Below are positions 14,612 to 19,889 of a DNA stretch of 28,412 bases, one piece after another. The stretch is taken from assembly GCA_910585665.1 (NCBI GenBank), contig CAJUFI010000057.1, forward strand, positions 1-28,412, in the 5' to 3' direction. The number at the start of each line of letters is the position of its first letter. The stretch's first letter is position 1. The notes beneath the pieces are model-generated. The model worked only from the letters and a program-made list of their open reading frames with translations. It ran no database searches and was not told where the DNA came from. A program made the position numbers and the translations under genes. Origin of the DNA: an uncultured Acetatifactor sp. GTDB taxonomy: Bacteria; Bacillota; Clostridia; Lachnospirales; Lachnospiraceae.

Positions 14612-14667
14612 CGGGGTGGCCTGACGGAGCCGGAAAAAGAGGTTGTATAGAGAGGAGGTGAGGACGG
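14612..14667 (+). repeat. Truncated array repeat copy B
   Basis: It retains TGGCCTG, GGAGCCGG and GTATAGAGAGGAGGTGAGGA as found in the right half of the other copies, but it lacks the TTGCTA/TATACT promoter and the hairpin. It still supplies the ribosome-binding site of the following gene. Confidence 0.55.
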
Positions 14668-14820
14668 ATGGAGGATAAGAAACAGGAAATCTTGTGTGGG
14701 AAGGAGCCCATGGTTATAAACGAAGAAAGGATGAAACATGGACTCGCCCCCATTTTAGGCGGAGATGTTGCTATCACAAGAATATCTGATAGCAATAAGG
14801 AATTGTCTCCTCAGGATTAG
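14668..14820 (+). CDS. Small array protein, unknown (50 aa)
   Basis: The ATG at 14668 follows GGAGGTGAGGACGG from truncated repeat B. A soluble, mixed-charge peptide beginning MEDKKQEILC and ending KELSPQD. Its last 47 bp overlap the convergent minus-strand gene 14774-15085. Not recognised. Confidence 0.55.
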   Translation: MEDKKQEILCGKEPMVINEERMKHGLAPILGGDVAITRISDSNKELSPQD

Positions 14821-15085
14821 CGGCATTAATAAATGGAACAATTCTCATACCAAGTTTGGAGCAGGTGGGAGGGACTAAGGAATTCAATTCCTCTAAACTG
14901 ATATTAAGGTGGAATGTTTTTTCCAAGGTATGGCGCAATTCTATGGTGTTAATGCAGTTATAGGCCTTGCCAGCAAAAATCATGTCGTACTTTCCCATTA
15001 ACGACTGTAATTCGCTGGGATTGGTAATTGCTTTAGATGCGCTGGAAAGTTCTGTTAAGATATCGGCTAATTGTTTTGCATCCAT
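14774..15085 (-). CDS. Small array protein, unknown (103 aa)
   Basis: The ATG at 15085 follows AAAGGAG with an 8-bp gap in the leader from repeat C. A soluble helical protein (MDAKQLADILTELSSASKAI ... LEKTFHLNISLEELN). It may contain a helix-rich regulatory fold, but no known motif is evident. It overlaps the convergent plus gene at its 3' end. Confidence 0.65.
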   Translation of the reverse strand: MDAKQLADILTELSSASKAITNPSELQSLMGKYDMIFAGKAYNCINTIELRHTLEKTFHLNISLEELNSLVPPTCSKLGMRIVPFINAANPEETIPYCYQIFL

Positions 15086-15107
15086 TGGTGATTCTCCTTT
15101 CTTTTGA

Positions 15108-15280
15108 TACTCGGCCATGGCAGTGGCCTGTAGCACCAGTATAAAGGAAAGAAGAGGGAATGGCAAGACAAATATGTAGGCAGCAGCTGCCAGACACAAG
15201 CCATATTGGTGTGCAAGTTTTTGGAAGTTGACCCAAGAGATTTTGCAGATAAGGAAGCGATAGGAGGGAGGTGAGAAAGA
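15108..15280. repeat. Array repeat copy C (type II, long)
   Basis: 173 bp identical to copy F (16832-17004). Minus promoter: -35 TTGCCA (15166-15161), 17-bp spacer, -10 TATACT (15143-15138). The inner hairpin GGCCA/TGGCC is the same as in type I, but the right half differs and is about 70 bp longer. It ends in GGAGGGAGGTGAG for the plus gene. The extra segment holds TTGACC, but no good plus -10 follows. Confidence 0.85.
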
Positions 15281-15454
15281 GTGAAAGACAATCAATTACT
15301 TATAAGAGTCTCTGTAGATAGAGAGAGCTTACTGGGAAAAGTGGCAGCCATAGAAAAGAAGGCGGAGGATCTGAGGTTCGAAGCCATGCGTTTGAGGGAG
15401 GAAATATCTTGTAGCGAGTTCACGGATGGTGAAAAGGAAAAGCCCGAAGCGTAA
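15281..15454 (+). CDS. Small array protein, coiled-coil-like (57 aa)
   Basis: GTG start at 15281 directly after the repeat C ribosome-binding site. Residues 12-45 are a charged amphipathic helix (SLLGKVAAIEKKAEDLRFEA and MRLREE), likely a short coiled coil. The stop lies 17 bp from the convergent minus gene, with a CCCG/CGGG hairpin between. Not recognised. Confidence 0.6.
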   Translation: MKDNQLLIRVSVDRESLLGKVAAIEKKAEDLRFEAMRLREEISCSEFTDGEKEKPEA

Positions 15455-15471
15455 AACTCCGGGCGAGAATG

Positions 15472-15648
15472 TTATGTATCCTCTTCAGGACCGTACAATT
15501 TTTCACGGGTAGACTTTACAGCATTCTTTATGGCTTCAGCCAGAACAGTAGTTTTTTCATCCAAAAAGCCATCAAGATGTGTGTCTATTTCATTGTACAG
15601 TTCTGAAGATAAGGTATCCAACATTTCACATACCTCATTCTTCTGCAT
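15472..15648 (-). CDS. Small array protein, unknown (58 aa)
   Basis: The ATG at 15648 follows AAAGGAG with a 6-bp gap, in the leader from repeat D. Acidic and helical throughout (LDTLSSELYNEIDTHLDGFL; EAIKNAVKSTREKLYG). It resembles the 52- and 55-aa array proteins in size and helix pattern. Function unknown. Confidence 0.6.
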   Translation of the reverse strand: MQKNEVCEMLDTLSSELYNEIDTHLDGFLDEKTTVLAEAIKNAVKSTREKLYGPEEDT

Positions 15649-15669
15649 ATGTTTCTCCTTTCTTCTGTA

Positions 15670-15767
15670 CTCGGCCATGGCAGTGGCCTGTACCACCAGT
15701 ATAAGGGAGATGGGGCGAAATAGCAAGACGAACATGTAGGCGGATGCCGGTATAGAGGGGAGGTGAG
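15670..15767. repeat. Array repeat copy D (type I)
   Basis: Minus promoter: -35 TTGCTA (15726-15721), 17-bp spacer, -10 TATACT (15703-15698). Inner hairpin GGCCA/TGGCC present. The plus end GAGGGGAGGTGAG serves the gene at 15773. Confidence 0.8.
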
Positions 15768-15772
15768 GAGAG

Positions 15773-15928
15773 ATGTCATATGTAGTATCTATTGGTGCAG
15801 CTGTGGCCTCCGGGTTACTTGGATGGAAGGCGGCAGGAGCGGATGGCAAAAGGAGAATCATATATCTGGCACTGGCATTTTCAGTTTGCGTAGCAAATGT
15901 TTGTATTCAGAAAATGTGCTTGCAGTAA
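15773..15928 (+). CDS. Small membrane array protein (51 aa)
   Basis: The ATG at 15773 follows GGAGGTGAGGAGAG. Two hydrophobic helices (about 3-20, VVSIGAAVASGLLG; and 29-46, IIYLALAFSVCVANVCI) are joined by a basic loop (DGKRR), so a two-pass membrane protein is likely. Its last 71 bp overlap the convergent minus gene. A holin-like or toxin-like role is possible but unsupported. Confidence 0.6.
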   Translation: MSYVVSIGAAVASGLLGWKAAGADGKRRIIYLALAFSVCVANVCIQKMCLQ

Positions 15929-16343
15929 TTTGTTGAAAGATATCAGCAAATTCGGACTTGCATGAATCCAATTGGCTCACATTTGATTCTTCTGCTTCCA
16001 TTAAGGCAAGGAAAGCACGGTAATATCGTGGATACAGACTTTGGGTCTTGGTACCCATATACTGAATATTTTTACTGAACAAATCAAGAAATAAGCCTCT
16101 GTTTTCAAATGGCATATCTTGTATGGGATAGTGAAAAAGGTAACCACGGCAATACATTTGATAAAAGGGTATGTAATAGTTTTGCAGACGTTCCCTATAT
16201 ACATCTGCTTTTGAGACTCTCTTTTCTTTCGCAGAAGCAAGGTAAAAAAGAATTATGGCGGATGCAAAAGGTGTTATTACATTCAAGGCGGAAATGATTT
16301 GGTCGATTGTTAATGGAAATTCGGTTATTTGCTCTGTAGGCAT
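15858..16343 (-). CDS. Membrane-anchored array protein, unknown (161 aa)
   Basis: The ATG at 16343 follows CAGGAG with a 9-bp gap. One membrane helix near residues 17-34 (NVITPFASAIILFYLAS) is followed by a basic stop-transfer (KEKR). A roughly 120-residue helical cytosolic domain follows, rich in Tyr and Phe (YYIPFYQMYCRGYLFHYPIQ). It is the largest protein of the array and is transcribed from repeat E. The architecture suggests a membrane-tethered sensor or effector; no family was recognised. Confidence 0.65.
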   Translation of the reverse strand: MPTEQITEFPLTIDQIISALNVITPFASAIILFYLASAKEKRVSKADVYRERLQNYYIPFYQMYCRGYLFHYPIQDMPFENRGLFLDLFSKNIQYMGTKTQSLYPRYYRAFLALMEAEESNVSQLDSCKSEFADIFQQITASTFSEYKHLLRKLKMPVPDI

Positions 16344-16368
16344 AATTATTTTCTCCTGATTTTTATTT

Positions 16369-16463
16369 GGCCATGGCAGTGGCCTGTACCACCAGTATAA
16401 GGGAGATGGGGCGGAATAGCAAGACGAACATGTGGGCGGGAGCCGGTATAGAGAGGAGGTGAG
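16369..16463. repeat. Array repeat copy E (type I)
   Basis: Minus promoter: -35 TTGCTA (16422-16417), 17-bp spacer, -10 TATACT (16399-16394). The inner hairpin is intact, but the outer left arm (GTAC) is replaced by an AT-rich sequence. The short frame across the hairpin stops after three codons, so it cannot extend the downstream protein. The plus end GAGAGGAGGTGAG serves 16467. Confidence 0.8.
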
Positions 16464-16466
16464 GAC

Positions 16467-16712
16467 GTGAAGCTGGAAAATTGGACCGAATATGATAAAG
16501 CACCTGCAAAAACAAGATATGTCAGGAATGCAATAGAGCTTAGCGAAAGAAGAATTTTCTTTATAGTGAGAAACAGGATTAAAAAAGTGAAAAAGGAGAT
16601 GGCTACGCTTACGGCAATAAGCATAGCCATTCAGGTAATAAGCTATGTCATTTTGATTCGGCGCGGATTGTTTCGAGAACCATTTCATAAGCCTCTTTCA
16701 GGCAAGAGGTAA
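16467..16712 (+). CDS. Small membrane-anchored array protein (81 aa)
   Basis: GTG start at 16467 after GGAGGTGAGGAC. A charged, basic helical N-terminal part (residues 1-46) precedes a single hydrophobic helix about 47-63 (ATLTAISIAIQVISYVIL) and a basic tail. The 3' 65 bp overlap the convergent minus gene. Not recognised. Confidence 0.6.
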   Translation: MKLENWTEYDKAPAKTRYVRNAIELSERRIFFIVRNRIKKVKKEMATLTAISIAIQVISYVILIRRGLFREPFHKPLSGKR

Positions 16713-16815
16713 GATATTCTGTCGTAGGTTCATCGGCAGGTGAATTTAAAATATCATTCAGGATTTCATCACGAAGCAATTTGACGTAATACTGTGTTTT
16801 TTCCATATTGGCCAT
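16648..16815 (-). CDS. Small array protein, unknown (55 aa), paralogue of 14068-14226
   Basis: The start is ambiguous: the ATG at 16815 is 3 bp after AAAGGAG, and the in-frame ATG at 16806 is 12 bp after it. The C-terminal half (TTEYLTSCLKEAYEMVLETI) matches the 52-aa array protein. Helical and acidic; function unknown. Confidence 0.6.
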   Translation of the reverse strand: MANMEKTQYYVKLLRDEILNDILNSPADEPTTEYLTSCLKEAYEMVLETIRAESK

Positions 16816-16831
16816 ATTCTCCTTTCTTTGG

Positions 16832-17004
16832 TACTCGGCCATGGCAGTGGCCTGTAGCACCAGTATAAAGGAAAGAAGAGGGAATGGCAAGACAAATATG
16901 TAGGCAGCAGCTGCCAGACACAAGCCATATTGGTGTGCAAGTTTTTGGAAGTTGACCCAAGAGATTTTGCAGATAAGGAAGCGATAGGAGGGAGGTGAGA
17001 AAGA
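16832..17004. repeat. Array repeat copy F (type II, long)
   Basis: Identical over 173 bp to copy C. Minus promoter: -35 TTGCCA (16890-16885), 17-bp spacer, -10 TATACT (16867-16862). Recombination with copy C would delete or loop out 1,724 bp carrying three convergent gene pairs. Confidence 0.85.
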
Positions 17005-17249
17005 TGGATAATGGACTGATTATAAAAGAGTATGAGGAATTTGCCGCATACCAGTATGCGAAAATCAGGAGTCAATGCCAGAACTATGGGGAATTGCAGA
17101 AGCGGATAGGGAAGGTCGGACACGATTTGCGTTGGGGGCATGGCACCGACTTATGGAAGATGATGGAACATCTTCTGCAAAAGGAAATAGACAGTGTACT
17201 GGAGACACTGCCTATACAAGACTTTTCTGGAAATGCAGGAACAGATTAA
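17004..17249 (+). CDS. Small array protein, unknown (81 aa)
   Basis: The ATG at 17004 follows GGAGGTGAGAAAG. Soluble, helical and Gln-rich (IIKEYEEFAAYQYAKIRSQC; WKMMEHLLQKEIDSVLETL). No membrane helix. It ends 23 bp before the stop of the convergent minus gene. Not recognised. Confidence 0.65.
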   Translation: MDNGLIIKEYEEFAAYQYAKIRSQCQNYGELQKRIGKVGHDLRWGHGTDLWKMMEHLLQKEIDSVLETLPIQDFSGNAGTD

Positions 17250-17272
17250 GATTTCTGCGTTGGTATTAACGG

Positions 17273-17449
17273 TTAGTTGGCATCAGGATGCTCTTCCAAA
17301 GGGAAATGAGACAAATAGTCATCCAGATAGTCGGTAAAAGACTCCTTTAAAGCTAGCGGTTTCAGTTCTTTGAAATCTTCTTTTTGAATGACTTCTAATG
17401 CTGATATGGTAAGGGCTTTTAAGTATTGCTGTTCACGTTCAGTAAACAT
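17273..17449 (-). CDS. Small array protein, unknown (58 aa)
   Basis: The ATG at 17449 follows AAAGGAGGATTCTACC. Acidic and helical (MFTEREQQYLKALTISALEV; ALKESFTDYLDDYLSHFPLE). Similar in size and charge to the other minus-strand array proteins. Transcribed from repeat G. Function unknown. Confidence 0.6.
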   Translation of the reverse strand: MFTEREQQYLKALTISALEVIQKEDFKELKPLALKESFTDYLDDYLSHFPLEEHPDAN

Positions 17450-17472
17450 GGTAGAATCCTCCTTTCTGTGTA

Positions 17473-17569
17473 CTCGGCCATGGCAGTGGCCTGTACCACC
17501 AGTATAAGGGAGATGGGGCGGAATAGCAAGACGAACATGTGGGCGGGAGCCGGTATAGAGAGGAGGTGA
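17473..17569. repeat. Array repeat copy G (type I)
   Basis: Minus promoter: -35 TTGCTA (17529-17524), 17-bp spacer, -10 TATACT (17506-17501). The right half matches copy E almost exactly. The frame across the hairpin is out of phase with the downstream minus gene. The plus end GAGAGGAGGTGA serves 17579. Confidence 0.8.
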
Positions 17570-17578
17570 AGAAGGCTG

Positions 17579-17686
17579 ATGGAAAAAATCATAGATTTTC
17601 TAAATGAAGTAAAACTCCCGGTGTTAGGAGGAATTATCGGGAGTTTTATCGGGATGACACTAGCTAAGCTGATAGGAATATTGTGA
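17579..17686 (+). CDS. Tiny membrane peptide of the array (35 aa)
   Basis: The ATG at 17579 follows AGGAGGTGAAGAAGGCTG. The peptide starts MEKIIDFLNEVKLPV and then forms a Gly-rich hydrophobic helix (GGIIGSFIGMTLAKLIGIL) with GxxxG-like spacing. Its size and shape recall membrane-active toxin or bacteriocin-like peptides, but context is the only other support. The 3' end overlaps the convergent gene by 23 bp. Confidence 0.5.
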   Translation: MEKIIDFLNEVKLPVLGGIIGSFIGMTLAKLIGIL

Positions 17687-18005
17687 TTAGGGTGGTTATG
17701 ATAGCAATCACAATCGGAAGAACAATCTGGAGCAAAACAAATTGGCCGTTAAACCACTGGTTTTCTTCTACCATTGCAGCTCCTTTTCTTGTCATTGTAA
17801 GGATGCAACTGTTGGGAATGGAATCCCCTAAAATGGGCTTATCGATACCGGAAATGATTGTGATGTAATGGTCTGCAAGCATATTCCTGATTATTTCGGA
17901 AATATTGGAGTATTTTTGGAAGTGTTCTTTAAGTTTTTTGAAAGATATCGTTCTCTTGGAATAAATGTAACGCAGAATTCTGAGTTCGTCCTTTGTGATT
18001 TCCAT
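17664..18005 (-). CDS. Winged-helix-like protein with C-terminal membrane anchor (113 aa)
   Basis: The ATG at 18005 follows AAGGTGGACACAT, in the leader from repeat H. Residues 1-75 look like a winged helix (TKDELRILRYIYSKRTISFK; SEIIRNMLADHYITII; CILTMTRKGA). The C-terminal 25 residues are a hydrophobic tail anchor (FVLLQIVLPIVIAIITTLIT). A membrane-tethered DNA-binding regulator is a fair guess. Family not recognised. Confidence 0.65.
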   Translation of the reverse strand: MEITKDELRILRYIYSKRTISFKKLKEHFQKYSNISEIIRNMLADHYITIISGIDKPILGDSIPNSCILTMTRKGAAMVEENQWFNGQFVLLQIVLPIVIAIITTLITIFLSA

Positions 18006-18026
18006 ATGTGTCCACCTTATACTGTA

Positions 18027-18126
18027 CTCGGCCATGGCAGTGGCCTGTAGCACCAGTATAAAGGAGAAGGCATGGAATAGCAAGACAAATATGTCGGCGA
18101 TAATATCGGTGTAGAAGGGAGGTGAG
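18027..18126. repeat. Array repeat copy H (type III)
   Basis: Minus promoter: -35 TTGCTA (18083-18078), 17-bp spacer, -10 TATACT (18060-18055). The spacer sequence differs from types I and II while both boxes are kept. Inner hairpin GGCCA/TGGCC intact. It ends in AGAAGGGAGGTGAG for the gene at 18132 and closes the array. Confidence 0.8.
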
Positions 18127-18131
18127 ATACC

Positions 18132-18350
18132 ATGGTATATCCAAAACCATTCATGCGGCTCCAGGAGTTGAACAAGATGGGGCTGCCAAAGGAGTTCCTG
18201 TTTGAGGCCTATAGGTCGAAAGGGCAGATGTTTGCCCAAAAGATTAACCCATTGAAGCCGAACAGCCCTATTATTTTTGAGACGGCTGGATTTGAGAAAT
18301 GGCGGCTTGCCCGCTGTAAAGCGGAGAATGAGGGGATTCCGCGGAAGTGA
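18132..18350 (+). CDS. Small HTH/excisionase-like protein (72 aa)
   Basis: The ATG at 18132 follows GGGAGGTGAGATACC, the last ribosome-binding site supplied by the array. The order PFMRLQELNKMGLPKEFLFE, RSKGQMFAQKINP, SPIIFETAGFEKWRLA resembles a small winged-helix protein of the excisionase/MerR-like type found in Clostridia elements. It could be the missing excisionase or an early regulator. Assignment is tentative. Confidence 0.6.
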   Translation: MVYPKPFMRLQELNKMGLPKEFLFEAYRSKGQMFAQKINPLKPNSPIIFETAGFEKWRLARCKAENEGIPRK

Positions 18351-18477
18351 GAGAAGCCTTGGCATTGAGGAAGAGCAGGACTTCTACGACAGCCGGGGCG
18401 GCAAGGCAGAAATTCAGGAGTACATAGAGGAGCGCCACAGGTATGAAGCGGTGGCGTACCCCGCGTTCGAAGTGTAA
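18328..18477 (+). CDS. Small protein, unknown (49 aa)
   Basis: A coherent acidic frame (ERSLGIEEEQDFYDSRGGKA; EIQEYIEERHRYEAVAYPAF) ending at TAA 18475-18477. Its start overlaps the upstream gene by 23 bp. The best ATG is at 18328, with only a weak GGAG close by, so translational coupling is likely. A TTG at 18277 is an alternative. Not recognised. Confidence 0.5.
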   Translation: MRGFRGSERSLGIEEEQDFYDSRGGKAEIQEYIEERHRYEAVAYPAFEV

Positions 18478-18493
18478 GGAAGGAGGGCTGAGC

Positions 18494-18667
18494 GTGGAGC
18501 GCAAGATATTGAACGCGAGCAACCTGCTCGGGGCAATCGCCTTTTTGGACATGTCTATTGCGATACCTGGGACAGTGGATGAGAATCCAGTATTGACAAT
18601 GGTCCTGATTGCTGTATTTGCTTTGTGCACATATCTGGCCATGAAAGAGGACGGAAAAATAAGATAG
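18494..18667 (+). CDS. Small membrane protein (57 aa)
   Basis: GTG start at 18494 with GGAAGGAGGG upstream. Two hydrophobic stretches (about 11-26 and 33-49, VLTMVLIAVFALCTYLA) with a short basic C-terminus give a two-pass membrane protein. Its stop codon is inside a strong hairpin (18663-18699). Not recognised. Confidence 0.6.
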   Translation: MERKILNASNLLGAIAFLDMSIAIPGTVDENPVLTMVLIAVFALCTYLAMKEDGKIR

Positions 18668-18699
18668 GCCTCCATGCCGACCAAAGCGCGAGGCCTATC
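18663..18699. terminator. Hairpin / possible terminator after the small membrane gene
   Basis: A perfect 10-bp stem GATAGGCCTC (18663-18672) / GAGGCCTATC (18690-18699) with a 17-nt loop. It is followed on the plus strand by ATAAAAAAC rather than a T-run; on the minus strand the following sequence is TTATTTTT. It therefore looks like a better terminator for minus-strand transcripts, and read-through on the plus strand is plausible. Confidence 0.5.
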
Positions 18700-18717
18700 A
18701 TAAAAAACAAGGGGATA

Positions 18718-18738
18718 CCCTTATGCCTATTATAAGGG
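18718..18738. repeat. Small hairpin CCCTTAT/ATAAGGG
   Basis: A 7-bp perfect inverted repeat (18718-18724 with 18732-18738), 7-nt loop, in the 122-bp gap before the GC-rich operon. Role unknown; it may protect or pause the early transcript. Confidence 0.4.
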
Positions 18739-18789
18739 CACAGGAAGCAAAAGTCAAACAGAAAGATTGGCTGCAGGGAGGGAATCCGT

Positions 18790-19326
18790 TTGGAGGCAAC
18801 GGACAGGGCATACGGGGATGGCGTCCGCACCATGGAGGACGCGGAGCTGAGGAAGGAATGGGAGAGGGAGGAGGACACGCGCCGGATCCGGGAGATAGAG
18901 CATGAGATGGCGATGCGCTTCATGGGGCGCTCCGGCGGGCAGCCGTACTTCATGGACAAGTTCCTGCAGATGCCCGCGCAGTTCCGTGAGGCGTTCCGCC
19001 AGAAGGACTGGTTCCGGGCGAAGTACATATACGACAGCGCCATAGCCATCGGCCTGTTCCTGGAGGCCCCGGAGCGCATCCGGGAGAAGGTCTTCGGCAG
19101 CAGGCAGCATGAGGAGCCCATCGAGGGGATGTTCCCGGAATGGATGCTGGAGCAGGTGATGAGGGAGTGCGTCATAAAGGACAGGCTCGGCTTCGAGTGC
19201 GTGGTCTACCGGATCCCCGGGGAAGCGGGCTTCTACGGGGCCAGGCAGGCACCGGGCACCGGCTTCCTGCCCGCGGAGCGCAACCCGGCATGGAGGCGCG
19301 GAGAGGGCAAGGGTGAAAGAAGTTGA
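18790..19326 (+). CDS. Conserved-looking element protein, unknown (178 aa)
   Basis: The TTG start at 18790 is preferred because CAGGGAGGG lies 6-8 bp upstream; the next ATG (18832) has none. Helical and charged: the acidic/basic segment ELRKEWEREEDTRRIREIEH is followed by PYFMDKFLQMPAQFREAFRQ, AKYIYDSAIAIGLFLEAPER and the C-terminal FECVVYRIPGEAGFYG. It is the first gene of the GC-rich early operon. No domain recognised. Confidence 0.75.
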   Translation: MEATDRAYGDGVRTMEDAELRKEWEREEDTRRIREIEHEMAMRFMGRSGGQPYFMDKFLQMPAQFREAFRQKDWFRAKYIYDSAIAIGLFLEAPERIREKVFGSRQHEEPIEGMFPEWMLEQVMRECVIKDRLGFECVVYRIPGEAGFYGARQAPGTGFLPAERNPAWRRGEGKGERS

Positions 19327-19846
19327 GATTTATATAGGGACCACCCTGCGGGGGTCGGGGAAGGGCATCGGGAAAGGGATGTACATCATGCGGGCCCGGC
19401 TGGCAGAGGGCAGGGTGCATGAGAGGATGGCGGCGGTGGAGATTGACGGCGGCACGGAGAGCCGCCTGGTGCTGTACTGCCTGCGGGACAGCCTTGCCAG
19501 GTTCCGGTATGCGTGCGGGGTGTCGGTATACACGGAGTGCACCTACGTGGCCGCCGTCAACAACAGGTGGGCGGAAGGCTGGAAAGGGAACGGATGGACG
19601 ACCGGCAGGGGCGCGAGGGTGAAGGACGCCGGGCTGTGGCGGGACATCCTCTGGCACCTGGAGGACACCGGCCACACGCTCCGGGCCGTGGCCGGGAGGC
19701 ATGAGTTCAGCGGCTGGATGCGGGCGAACCTGCCAAGGCTGTACGCCCCCAGGGACATCTTCGGCGAGGTGGGGGACGGGGCTCTGAATCCTGTAGGATA
19801 CAGGAGCGGAGGGCACCCGATGGCGTCCTGGCACGGGGAGGACTGA
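19313..19846 (+). CDS. RNase H-fold protein lacking catalytic acidic residues
   Basis: A 177-aa protein (GTG start overlapping the previous gene by 14 bp) that follows the RNase HI pattern. VEIYIGT (4-10) corresponds to the first strand (VEIFTDG in E. coli RNase HI). YTECTYVAAVNNRWAEGWKG and NGWTT (73-97) correspond to STDSQYV...NWKKRGWKT, VKDAGLW (103-109) to VKNVDLW, and H130 to the mobile histidine region. The first metal-binding Asp is absent (IGT in place of TDG), the D70 equivalent is Glu (YTEC), and no clear Asp matches D134. A nucleic-acid-binding, non-catalytic role is likely. Confidence 0.65.
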   Translation: MKEVEIYIGTTLRGSGKGIGKGMYIMRARLAEGRVHERMAAVEIDGGTESRLVLYCLRDSLARFRYACGVSVYTECTYVAAVNNRWAEGWKGNGWTTGRGARVKDAGLWRDILWHLEDTGHTLRAVAGRHEFSGWMRANLPRLYAPRDIFGEVGDGALNPVGYRSGGHPMASWHGED

Positions 19847-19850
19847 GGAG

Positions 19851-19866
19851 GTTGCACCGGTGCAAC
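19851..19866. repeat. Perfect 16-bp palindrome, copy 1
   Basis: GTTGCACCGGTGCAAC, 4 bp after the stop codon of the RNase H-like gene; the shared context is TGA-(CG)-GGAG directly before it. An identical copy is at 26040-26055. A GTG inside the palindrome, 8 bp after GGAGG, could act as an alternative start for the next gene. Confidence 0.8.
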
Positions 19867-19889
19867 CGGAAGGAAAGGAGAGGAACGGA

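Noticed and set aside
15033..15291. Further minus-strand frames across repeat C (67 and 74 codons)
   Set aside because: They are mostly repeat sequence in alternate phases, recur identically in copy F, and end shortly after the repeat without any conserved protein.
14227..18110. A hydrophobic peptide frame (FVLLF...LVVQATAMAEY) read on the minus strand through the repeats and in frame with five of the seven minus genes, looking like a shared signal peptide
   Set aside because: In copies E and G the frame is closed or out of phase with the gene. The same bases form an invariant promoter and hairpin. Good ribosome-binding sites precede the shorter starts. The hydrophobicity is best explained by pyrimidine-rich promoter DNA.
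13889..18131. A CRISPR-like array
   Set aside because: Repeat units are 95-173 bp, spaced irregularly by 465-859 bp, and separated by genes rather than uniform short spacers.
18723..18905. A 60-codon frame before the GC-rich operon
   Set aside because: No ribosome-binding site; it overlaps the better-supported frame starting at 18790 and turns into a Gly/Arg-rich low-complexity sequence.
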